From JAFGBI01 sp964454025 (GTDB lineage: Bacteria > Myxococcota_A > Polyangia > Polyangiales > Polyangiaceae), in the NCBI GenBank assembly GCA_964454025.1, contig CAYVRP010000024.1, positions 1 through 64,000 of the forward strand: a stretch of 64,000 bases of DNA. Reading direction: 5' to 3'. The notes beneath the pieces are model-generated. The model made no database searches. It had not been told where the DNA came from and was given only the letters and a program-made list of their open reading frames with translations. Of this stretch, positions 8,098 to 16,800 are shown piece by piece. Position numbers and translations under genes: made by a program. Position 1 is the first letter of the stretch. Every line of letters starts with the position of its first letter.

Positions 8098-9729
8098 TCA
8101 GCGCGGGAGCAGGGCGTCCACGAGCCGCGTGTGCCAGGTCCCGGCGGCCGAGTCGAAGAGGCTCATGTTCTGCGGGGCCTCCCAGATGGCCCAGCCGATG
8201 CCCGCGCTCTCGCACCGCTCGCGCACCGTGACGATGAGGCGGGCGCGGGAGTCGTCGTCGCCGCCGTCCTGGGGACCCCACTCGCCGTTGTACACGGTGC
8301 GTCCCCGCGAGGTGCGGTAGGCCTCGATCAGCGCGATCTGCGCGTCGATGGTCGCTGGTCCCGAGGGGTTCTGCGCGGCGGGCAGCGTGTTGTAGCCCTC
8401 GAACCAGTCCGCCGCCCACGCGGCCTCCTGGGCCGCCTGCACGGGGACGATCGGCGTCGCCGGGGGGCCGGGGAAGACGACCCCCGTGGTCTGGAACTCC
8501 GCCCCCATCCAGCTCTGGCCCTGGAAGCTGAAGAGCTTGGGTTCGTACAGGTGGATGGCGACCAGGAGGTTGGCGTCGTCGGGGAGGGTGAGCACGTCGA
8601 GCCGGCTGGGATCGGCCCAGTAGACCGCGTCGATGACCAGCAGCCGACGCGGATTGGTGGCGCGAACGGCCGCGACGGCCTCGGCGAGGAGGGAGTTCCA
8701 GGCGCTGTCGAGCTGATCGTAGGGCTCGTTGAGCAGCTCGAACGCGACCGTCTCGGGCAGCTCACGGTAGCGCTCCGCGAGCTGCGTCCAGAGCGCGACG
8801 AATCGCTCTCGTTGCCCGTTCGGGTCGAGCGCCAGCTCCTCGTACGCGTGCATGTCGAGGATCACCGCGAGGTCGGCGGAGAGCGCCTGGTCGATGACCG
8901 TGTCCACGCGCGCGAGGAAGGTCGCGTCGAGCGTGTAGGGGGAGCTCCCGGCGGCGTGACCGCTGAAGCGGACCGGGATCCGGACGTGGTCGAAGCCGCG
9001 CGCAGCGATGAAGGGAAAGTCGCTCGCGAGGATGGTCCCGCCCCATTCGCCCTCGTTGGGCGCCTCGAGGCGATTGCCGAGGTTGATCCCCCGCCGGAAG
9101 TACCCCGCGGCGGCGGGAGGCTCGCCGAAGACGAACCCCTGCGGCCCGTCCGGGGCGCCACCCGTTCCGGTGCCGCCGGTCGCTTCCCCGCCGGTGCCCG
9201 CGCCGCCGGTGACGGCGCCGCCCGTGCCGGCACCACCGGTAGCGGCACCGCCGCTGGCTTCCCCGCCGGCGGCAGCGCCGCCCGTCGGCATGCCGCCGCT
9301 GACGGTGCCGCCGGTCGCTTCCCCGCCGGTGCCCGCGCCGCCCGTCGGCAGGCCGCCGGTGCCAGCCCCGCCAGTACCAGCCCCGCCAGTGCCAACGCCG
9401 CCCGTGGAGCCGCCCCCGGTTCCCCCACCGCCTGAGGGGCTCCCGCCGGTGCCAGCGCCGCCCGTGGCGCTCCCGCCGGTGCTCGCGCCGCCCGTGGCGC
9501 TCCCGCCGGTCGTGCCGCTCCCTCCGCCTCCGAGCGGGGTGCCACCGGTGGCGTTCGAGCTCCCCGTGCCCGCTTGACCCCCGCTCGTCGCGGAGATCCC
9601 ACCGGAGCTCGGCGCTGCTCCTCCCGTCGTCGCCACGGTGTCGTCCTCCTGACCGCCGCAGCCCGCAGCCAGCGCGCAGAGCACGGCGCCGCGGCACCCC
9701 CACCTTCTCGGGGAATCGAGCCTGACCAT
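8098..9729 (-). CDS. Lipoprotein glycoside hydrolase family 5 (endoglucanase-like)
   Basis: 543 aa. A lipoprotein signal peptide ends in the lipobox LAAGC (about residue 24). It is followed by about 170 residues of Gly/Thr/Ala-rich repeats (TGGAGTGG, ATGG types), a flexible linker. From about residue 200 the sequence is a GH5 barrel: FRRGINLGNRLEAP, FDHVRIPVRF, ILDMHA, LLNEPYDQ with the acid/base Glu at about 334, IHLYEP, and VYNGEWGPQ with the nucleophile Glu at about 480. Both catalytic glutamates are present. GH5 enzymes cut beta-1,4 glucans, mannans or related polymers; the substrate cannot be told here. Likely anchored in the outer membrane with the enzyme held away from the surface by the linker. 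It is monocistronic. Confidence 0.9.
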   Translation of the reverse strand: MVRLDSPRRWGCRGAVLCALAAGCGGQEDDTVATTGGAAPSSGGISATSGGQAGTGSSNATGGTPLGGGGSGTTGGSATGGASTGGSATGGAGTGGSPSGGGGTGGGSTGGVGTGGAGTGGAGTGGLPTGGAGTGGEATGGTVSGGMPTGGAAAGGEASGGAATGGAGTGGAVTGGAGTGGEATGGTGTGGAPDGPQGFVFGEPPAAAGYFRRGINLGNRLEAPNEGEWGGTILASDFPFIAARGFDHVRIPVRFSGHAAGSSPYTLDATFLARVDTVIDQALSADLAVILDMHAYEELALDPNGQRERFVALWTQLAERYRELPETVAFELLNEPYDQLDSAWNSLLAEAVAAVRATNPRRLLVIDAVYWADPSRLDVLTLPDDANLLVAIHLYEPKLFSFQGQSWMGAEFQTTGVVFPGPPATPIVPVQAAQEAAWAADWFEGYNTLPAAQNPSGPATIDAQIALIEAYRTSRGRTVYNGEWGPQDGGDDDSRARLIVTVRERCESAGIGWAIWEAPQNMSLFDSAAGTWHTRLVDALLPR

Positions 9730-9812
9730 GTCCTGGCGCTACCGTCTCTTTTGGCAGAGGTCCTCGCGTTTTGTGCGCAAGTCATGGCGGGTCGGCGCGG
9801 GCGAAGGGGTGG

Positions 9813-10202
9813 CTACGGCGGCGCCCACCCGCGCCCGATCCAGATCTCCACGGCGACCTCGGGGGCGGGAGCGCAGCGCGCGGGCCAGGGCGCGGTCGCG
9901 GGCGAAAGCGGCTCCTCGTTCAGGCCGGTGGGCTCGACCCCCGCGCGGCTCAGATCGAGGTAGGTGAACGTCCCGTCCACGCAGCTCGTGGGCGCGGCCA
10001 CCGGGGCGCCCGGCGGGGGCGCCTCGATGCAGCGCCGCGCGGCACGCTCGCCTGAGCACCATCGAAACAAGGGCAGCCCCGCCCCGCATGCGCCCGGTCG
10101 CTGCCCGCCCCCGCCGACGTCGCATTGCTGCGCGATCTGACGGCGGGCAGCTCCAGCGCGGCGCCGCAGCCGAGGCCGGAGGAGCGGCCATTGCTGCCAC
10201 AT
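9813..10202 (-). other. Cys-rich open frame of doubtful status (possible gene remnant)
   Basis: A 129-codon minus-strand frame in the 613-bp gap between the GH5 and esterase genes. Its second half looks protein-like, with spaced cysteines (QQCDVGGG, GACGAGLPLFRWCSGE, TSCVDGTFTYLDLSR), but there is no ribosome site, signal peptide or known domain. It could be the 3' remnant of a secreted-protein gene. Nothing else is visible in the gap. Confidence 0.2.
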
Positions 10203-10342
10203 GAGAATGTAGCGAGCGGGGGAGAAACCCAGCTCCTGGTCAGGCCCGCGCGAGGGCGGAAGATCCGGTTCGTCTTTCGAAGCTGGCTGGGCAGCCCTGC
10301 TGGTCGGACGCACCGGCAGCCAGCTCCGCCGGGAAGAGCAGG

Positions 10343-11677
10343 ATGCCGATCGAACACCGCATGACCCGACGCAACAGGGGCGGCTCCCGCGCGCGGGCTC
10401 ACTTCTGGATCCCCGTCCTCGTGCTGGCGGCCCTTCCCGCCTGTGAGGAGGATATGGAGCCCGCGAACGTCGAGGCCACAGGAGCCAGCTCGGCCGCGGG
10501 CGGCGCCGGTGGCACGTCGACCGGTGGCGTAGCCGCGGGCGGCGCGACCGGCGGCCTAGCCCTGACCGGTGGCGCGGTCCCATCGAGCGGCGTCGACGCG
10601 ACAGGTGCCACCGGTGGCACAGGGCCGGCCAACGGTGGTTCCCCAGCCAGCGGCGGAGGTAGCGCCACGACGAGCGGCGCGGCCACCGGCGGGGCCCCGC
10701 CGGGTGGCGCGGCCCCTGGCGGCACCGCGACGAGCGGGGCGGCCACCGGCGGGGCACCGACGGGTGGCATCGCGACGGGTGGCGCGGCTGGGACCACAAC
10801 TGCCCAGGGCGGGGCGCCGACCGGTGGCACCGCGACGGGCGGCGCCGTCGAGGGCGGTTCAGCAGGGACCGGCGGCATTGCGACGGGCGGCGTTGCCGGC
10901 AGCACGACTGCCCGGGGCGGTTCAGCGGGAACCGGCGGCGAGGACGCACCGGTGCCGAGCCCCGGTTGCGGCGCCACGGCCACGCTGCAGAGCGGACCCA
11001 TCACCCTGGGGAGCCGCAACTACATCCTGAACGTCCCCGCCGACTACGACAGCGACCACCCGTACCGGCTCATCCTGGGCTTCCACGGCGCCAACGGCCG
11101 GGCGAGTGACGTCGCGGGAGACTACTTCGGCCTTCTGCCGCTCTCAGCGGGGAGCACCATCTTCGTCGCGGCCAACGCGGACGGCGGACTCTGGTCCGCC
11201 GCCACGGATGTAGCCTACGTGGATCAAATCCTCGAGCAGGTCACGGCGGCTCTGTGCATCGACACCTCGCGGATCATGATGGAGGGCTTCAGCCAGGGCG
11301 CGGCCATGGCGTGGACCATCGCGTGCTCGCGCCCGAACGTGTATCGCGCGATGGTAGGCCACTCCGGCGGGGGCGTGGCCAGTCCCACGACCTGCGAGCC
11401 GATCGCCTATCTCGGTTCGCTCGGCCTGTCGGACATCGGTGGCAACTCCCAGGCTACCCAGACCGATCCGTTCGCCCGCTGGAACGGGTGCACGGTGGAG
11501 ACGCTGCCCACCGCGCCCGCGGGGAGCCATGTCTGCACGGACTACGCGGGTTGCCCCGCGACCGACCCGGTCCGCTGGTGCTCCTATGACGGCGGTCACA
11601 CGGCGTCGCCCACCGACGCCGGGCAGAGCCGGTCCTGGATGCCCGAAGAGGTGTGGGCGTTCGTGAGCCGGTTCTAG
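10343..11677 (+). CDS. Lipoprotein esterase, CE1 / PHB-depolymerase-like (feruloyl or acetylxylan esterase type)
   Basis: 444 aa. The signal peptide has lipobox LAALPAC. A Gly/Thr/Ala linker (TGGA, ATGGAP repeats) runs to about residue 200. The alpha/beta-hydrolase domain follows: YILNVPADYDSDHPYRLILG, oxyanion-loop GFHGANG, nucleophile elbow EGFSQGAAMAW (Ser at about 316) and a C-terminal catalytic-type His in YDGGHTASP (about 418). The order and spacing match CE1 esterases and LpqC-like polyhydroxybutyrate depolymerases. Start ATG 10343 has GGAAG upstream. It probably de-esterifies plant or microbial polymers outside the cell. It shares linker style with the GH5 and GH128 lipoproteins nearby. 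Confidence 0.87.
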   Translation: MPIEHRMTRRNRGGSRARAHFWIPVLVLAALPACEEDMEPANVEATGASSAAGGAGGTSTGGVAAGGATGGLALTGGAVPSSGVDATGATGGTGPANGGSPASGGGSATTSGAATGGAPPGGAAPGGTATSGAATGGAPTGGIATGGAAGTTTAQGGAPTGGTATGGAVEGGSAGTGGIATGGVAGSTTARGGSAGTGGEDAPVPSPGCGATATLQSGPITLGSRNYILNVPADYDSDHPYRLILGFHGANGRASDVAGDYFGLLPLSAGSTIFVAANADGGLWSAATDVAYVDQILEQVTAALCIDTSRIMMEGFSQGAAMAWTIACSRPNVYRAMVGHSGGGVASPTTCEPIAYLGSLGLSDIGGNSQATQTDPFARWNGCTVETLPTAPAGSHVCTDYAGCPATDPVRWCSYDGGHTASPTDAGQSRSWMPEEVWAFVSRF

Positions 11678-11803
11678 CTACGGAGGGGGCGACCGCGCCA
11701 GAAAGGAAGTGACCCCCTGCCGCGGCCCCGAGAGCAGGACCGTCTTCCCATCGAGATCACGCCGACTGGCGGCAGCCTGCAGTCCGTCGATCGCGACCGT
11801 CCT

Positions 11804-11847
11804 GCAACCGGTTGCGGATCGATCAGGTCCGTTCCGCAACCGGTTGC
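11804..11847. promoter_or_regulatory. Twin 12-bp palindromes GCAACCGGTTGC (LacI-type operator candidates)
   Basis: Two identical perfect palindromes lie at 11804-11815 and 11836-11847, with centres 32 bp apart (about three helical turns). The central AACCGGTT fits the symmetric, CpG-centred operators of LacI-family repressors. The second extends to 14 bp (CGCAACCGGTTGCG). They lie in a region without an intact gene, 127 bp past the esterase stop and just beyond a TatD relic, so their target is unclear. Confidence 0.5.
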
Positions 11848-11883
11848 GTTCTGGTCGCGCCCGGCCGCCGGGGGCTCCTCCCC

Positions 11884-11955
11884 TCACCCCCGCTCCAACC
11901 CGAACCATCGCCGCGCGGTTTCCGCCACCGCCGCTGCGTCGTCCATGCCGCGCAC
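11884..11955 (-). pseudogene. Relic of the 3' end of a TatD-family hydrolase gene
   Basis: A 23-codon minus-strand stretch ending in TGA reads VRGMDDAAAVAETARRWFGL, followed by ERG. It aligns with the C-terminus of the intact TatD gene at 18351-19136 (VRGMDEAALAAAVAENARRL), with a 3-codon gap and some DNA divergence. An in-frame stop lies just upstream and the rest of the gene is absent. Confidence 0.6.
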
Positions 11956-12146
11956 GGTCAGAGGCCTGCTCTGTCACCGCCCACGGCCAGCCCACAGGAC
12001 GGTGCTGGACGAGCCCATCACGATGGGTGGCCAGAGCGCGAAGAGGAACCCGCCTCGCCCGCCCCGCTCGACGTGCCTGCGCGCCCAGCTCGATACGGGC
12101 ATGGACGCGATGCCGCAAAGGGAGCAGCCCGTTGCTCAGCGGTGCA

Positions 12147-12399
12147 CCACCGCCGCCAGCGCGTTCGGCCCCAGCGACGCCGAAACCGCCGTCGCGCAGT
12201 AGCGGTTCCGCCACTTGCTCGCCTCCGCGCAGTCGATCCGCGCCGGCCCCATCACGAAGTACCAGCCCGAGAGCTCCGTCCGGAGGCGCTCACGGTCGTA
12301 CTCGAGCTGGTCGAGGCGAGCCTGGTCGGCTGGGTCCGTGGGATCGCAGGTCGGGCAGCGATACCGCTCCGCCACCATCGCCTGACCCTCGGGGCTGCC
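12147..12399 (-). pseudogene. Detached duplicate fragment of the CBM3/zincin gene (copy A of a 253-bp duplication)
   Basis: These 253 bases are identical by eye to 14155-14407 inside the large CBM3/zincin gene (offset 2008). The fragment encodes about 84 residues of that protein (for example PEGQAMVAERYRCPTCDPTD). On both sides the sequence leaves the gene abruptly, and it has no start codon of its own. Perfect identity suggests a recent copying event. The rest of 11678-12599 holds no intact gene. Confidence 0.85.
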
Positions 12400-12599
12400 T
12401 GCTGCTGCCCCCCGCGCCTCATCGACCCTGCACCGCCGCCCGTGCTCGCTGCGCTGCGCGCGGGCGGGCCCCTGCCTAATCCGTGCTCGGGCGCCGCCGC
12501 CTGCGGCCCGGTGCGGGCACCGGCCGCGCTCCTCCGCCACCCACGACTCGGTGCGCCGCCGCCGCCCTGCGCGCGGATGGGGGGCCGGCGCGCGGCGGG

Positions 12600-13835
12600 T
12601 CATCGGCCCGGCTCCGGGATTGTGCGCACCAGGCGGAAGCCGCCGGAAACAATCGGGATCTTCGTGCTAGTCATCCGTTCCGCAAGCCGAAGCCAGCTCG
12701 GGTGGCCCGTGTGTGCGCCACCACGCCTGGCCATCTCCAGCATTGCATCTACGTTGCCCCAGGGATCGCGCGCAGGCGCGTCGGTTGTTGTCACGTACTC
12801 CGGATTCGACACGAATTCGTCGACATTCCCGAGCACGTCGTGCAGTCCCCACGCATTGGCTCCCTTCCGCCCCACGGGCTGGGCGCTACCGAGGTTATTG
12901 TAGCGGTACCATGCGTAATCGTCGAGCGCTGGCTCGTGCATGTTCATCTGCAGGTCGGACGCAGCCTCCTCCGACATCGGGCCGGAGAAGTACGTCGTCC
13001 TCGCCCCCGCCCGCGCCGCGTACTCCCACTCCGCCTCCGTCGGCAGCCGGTACCCCTCGCAGTCGTAGACGCTCCCGCTCGGGGTGTTCACCGTAACGGT
13101 GGGGCAGTTCATCAGGTACTCCGTGTACCCCGTCGTGCAGGCGTCCTTCACCACGTCGCCCGAGGCACCGTCCGAGAAGCAGGCCGAGGGGTTCCAGGAC
13201 ACCCCTTGGCACCCCTCCAGCACGTAGCAGGGCTCCAGCGGCGGGTCCGCGTGCTCCGACCGCCAGTTGGCGTAGTGCAGCGCTCCGAACCAGCTCACGC
13301 GGTCCATCGGGCAATCCGGCTCGTCACACGCGGCATTGCCCGCCTCGACCTCGATCTGGGGCGCTCCGTAGGGCAACGCCCAGCCCGTCTCCGCCCACTC
13401 CGCGCGCGTCACCTCGTATTGCCCGATCTCGAAACTCCGCGTCAGGTACACCGTGGTCAGCGTCTCACCGCGCATCGCTCGCCCCGGCTCGTCCTCGGGC
13501 GAGCCCATCACGAAGCAACCCGCCGGAATGCGGCACCAGCCGTCACGGCAATCCTTCACGACCTCGACGTGCTGGCACGTCGGGTCGTCCGTATGCGGCA
13601 CCCAGGGGAGCTGCACCGGGGCGATGAGGTCGGACCGGTCCTCCGTAGCCCCCACCCCGCCACTGCCCATACTGCTGCCACCCCCTCCCGCCGTGCTGCC
13701 CTCGGTCGGGCTCCCGCCAATGGTAGGGCTGCCGGCGGGGGGACTCAGGTACGTCACGTGCTCGCCTCCCGGGCGGCACGAGGCGGCAGCGAGCAGCAGG
13801 GCCTGCGCGCCCTGGCGGAGCAACGGGCGATTCAT
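12600..13835 (-). CDS. Lipoprotein with formylglycine-generating-enzyme / SUMF1-like domain
   Basis: 411 aa. Start ATG 13835 overlaps the stop of the upstream gene as ATGA. The signal peptide has lipobox LLAAASC; a short Gly/Ser linker follows. The domain shows FGE-sulfatase family hallmarks: GCFVMGSPEDEPGRAMRGE, IGQYEVTRAEWAE, YRLPTEAEWEYAARAG, NAWGLHDVLGNVDEFV and a final GGFRLVRT. The C-terminal segment where true FGEs carry active-site cysteines (RRGGAHTGHPSWLRLAER) has none, so sulfatase activation is unlikely. It is better read as an extracellular binding or modifying protein of this fold. Extra cysteines could form disulfides. Translational coupling suggests it works with the CBM3/zincin protein. 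Confidence 0.85.
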   Translation of the reverse strand: MNRPLLRQGAQALLLAAASCRPGGEHVTYLSPPAGSPTIGGSPTEGSTAGGGGSSMGSGGVGATEDRSDLIAPVQLPWVPHTDDPTCQHVEVVKDCRDGWCRIPAGCFVMGSPEDEPGRAMRGETLTTVYLTRSFEIGQYEVTRAEWAETGWALPYGAPQIEVEAGNAACDEPDCPMDRVSWFGALHYANWRSEHADPPLEPCYVLEGCQGVSWNPSACFSDGASGDVVKDACTTGYTEYLMNCPTVTVNTPSGSVYDCEGYRLPTEAEWEYAARAGARTTYFSGPMSEEAASDLQMNMHEPALDDYAWYRYNNLGSAQPVGRKGANAWGLHDVLGNVDEFVSNPEYVTTTDAPARDPWGNVDAMLEMARRGGAHTGHPSWLRLAERMTSTKIPIVSGGFRLVRTIPEPGR

Positions 13836-16800
13836 GGCGTCAGATCCGTCGAGACTCCGAATTCCCGGCCGCGGTCGAGAATCCTGTTCCACTGCCCCTC
13901 CGTCACCGCCACCGTCTCCGGCCGCCCTGCCTCCGCCAGCTCCGCATACAGCCTCCACGCCTCGAACGTAATCCCCCCACCCCCCGTACAGCGCCGGGGC
14001 GCGCACTCGGGGCGCCATGGCTCCGTCCGGGAGCAGATGTCCCCCGCACACGCCGCCCGCTGCAGCGCCAGGAACTGCGCCGGTGTCCATGCGTCGTCCC
14101 CCCGCGGCAGCCCCCAGATGAACTGCAGCCAGTCGAGCTCCGTCCCCATGTACTCCACCGCCGCCAGCGCGTTCGGCCCCAGCGACGCCGAAACCGCCGT
14201 CGCGCAGTAGCGGTTCCGCCACTTGCTCGCCTCCGCGCAGTCGATCCGCGCCGGCCCCATCACGAAGTACCAGCCCGAGAGCTCCGTCCGGAGGCGCTCA
14301 CGGTCGTACTCGAGCTGGTCGAGGCGAGCCTGGTCGGCTGGGTCCGTGGGATCGCAGGTCGGGCAGCGATACCGCTCCGCCACCATCGCCTGACCCTCGG
14401 GGCTGCCAACCAGGATGCAGCCGGGGTGCTGTGGATCCACGCTCCCGCTCGGGCAGCTCCCGTCCTCCCGCGGTGGCACCAGCACGTCCTTCACGTACAG
14501 GAACCAGCAGTCCTCAGCCAGGTTGCTCGCGTCGTTGAACGCCCGCGCCGCCATCGCGTGGGCATAGCCCTCGCCAGACGCGCTGCCGACGACCTCCACC
14601 GAATCGAGGCAGTGCAGCGGCGAGAACTGATCGCCGATGTGGTTGCAGCGGCACTCCACCGGGAAGCCCTCGGGATCGGTGCTGTACTTCTCCGTCCCGT
14701 CTGGCTGGATCACGTTGTAACCGTAGATCCCGTTGCCGACATGTCCGGCGCTGATGTGCTGCATCGCGTGAGTGAGCTCGTGGACGAGGGTGAACTTGCG
14801 GGAGCTGTCGGCCTCTCGATCCGTGCTCGAGCCGTTTTCCCGAGTGCTCCACGCGGGGCGCGCCTGCACGTAGCGCTCGTCGTCGGTTCCGTAGGATGAC
14901 GTATGAAAGGGGGTACGAGAGAGGAAGGCGTTCACGGACTCCGGCCACAGGTGCACCTTGCCCGGCACGATGCCGAGATCCTGCTTCAGGTGGACCTGCT
15001 GCCGCAGCAGGTGCGCCGCCAGCGCAGCGGAGCTCGAAAAGACCGTTGGCACGTGCGGATCCGACGTGCCGAGGACGGCCCGCAGCTCGCCGGAAACCGC
15101 GCCGTCACTCGTTGCCATGTGTTCGCTCGACGCGGGAACATAGCATGGGGTTCGCCGTGGGAGCGGGCCTGCCGGGCAGGGGGTCGGGTAGGGGTCGCAG
15201 GGCCGGTTCGGTGAGCCGTTCGTCGACAAGCATCCGTCGCCCTCGGGAACGCACTCGAACGCGACTCCCGTCTCCCCGCAGGCTGCCCAGGTGTCCTCGA
15301 CGGTGTCCCCCGGGACACGGTCGATCTGGATCGTGATCGAGGTCGCGCCCGCCTCGTCCAGTGGCGCGACCAGGGTACCCTGCCACGCGAACGTCACGCC
15401 GAGCTCCTCGCCCGCCGGGGTAAGCTGCGCGACGTTGGGCATCATGGCCGCGGGAACGCAGCCGTCCGCATCCAGCACGACCCGCCTCGGCTCCAACGGC
15501 GCGCGCGCCCCCGCTACGCTCAGCACCACCTCGGCATAGCTCGCCGGGACGGCCTGCACCGCCGGGGTCGCCAGGTAGTCCTCGCCTCCCGTCACGTCGA
15601 GGTACTGCGCCGGGAACTCGGCACAAAGACGAGGACGATCCGCCGGTAGGAGCTGGAAGCAGAAGCCCCAGTCGGGGCGGCCCCGGACGCAGTGCAGGAG
15701 CCGGTTGAGGTCTCCTTCGGGCGGCAGGATGTCGGCCGTCGGCATGACGTCCTGCCACGCCGGGTCGTGCCCCTCGATTCCCGTCCCCTCCATCCACGCC
15801 AACGTCGAAGGGTCGATCACGGCCACCAGTCGCGCGAAGCGGTCGTCCTCCCCACACAGCCCCTTGTCCCGCTCCAGCAGGTCGATGCGGAGAGTCGCCG
15901 CCGGCTGATCCTGGTAGAATGGAATGTGGATCGTCCGGTTCACGTCCTTCATCTTGTCGTCGAACAGATCCGCAAGACCAGGAATACCAATGAACTGGTC
16001 GATATGATCCCACAGGGACCACCCCTGCCGGTAGACGTCGATCTGCTGGCTCTGGTGGTGCGGGGTATCCCGATAGGCTTCTACGACCAGATCGACGTTG
16101 ATGCTGCCCGCTACGCAACGGTCCTCGTCCCTGAAGCCGACGGTCGTGATGAGCAGGTTGAACCCACCGGTATCGTCCGTGGTGGCGCCCGGGGTTTCAG
16201 GATCTACTGCACCCCCGGCGGCGGCCCGCAGGATACGGGTGAGATCCTCCCCCGCGGCTCGCTCGACCAAGGGGCTGATCGGAGGCGAGGGGGCGAACGG
16301 CACGGCGAGGGCGGCCATCGCCCGCGGCAGCGGCTCGAGGGGCTCGAGGGCGTCGACCTTCACGAGCTCGTAGTCGTCGAACGTGCAGCGCTCGACGGCG
16401 TCGTCTACCCGCGCCACCCTGCCGTCCAGGGTCCACTCCAGCGCCGGCCCCCGAAACGGGATCGAATACGCGTCGTGATGCTCGCCGGGCTCGAACACCT
16501 CGAGCGGGCCCTTGTGCAGTCGGGTGTCGCTCAACGAGTTGCGCGGGCCCGCCGGGATTTCGACGGGGACGTCGAGGCGGTTGAGGTAGCCGAAGACCCC
16601 CGCGCCGTAACCGCTGGCGCTGCGGGTCAGACACTCGACGATCAGCTCGGGCGGGAGGAGCTGATCCCAGTGGGCGAAGGGGGTGAAGACGAGCGGATTG
16701 CGAGCGTCCGCCGCGATGGTCCGTCCGAAGAAAGAGCCCTCTCGGCCGGAGCCGTCCACCGGGCTCAGACGGAGGTGCGCGTTGGGCGCCACCACCGTCC

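Noticed and set aside
11678..12214. Open frame ending just past the esterase as a real gene
   Set aside because: It starts in the duplicated fragment in the wrong frame and shows no protein features.
12600..13835. True formylglycine-generating enzyme (sulfatase activator)
   Set aside because: The C-terminal catalytic cysteines are missing and no sulfatase gene is nearby.
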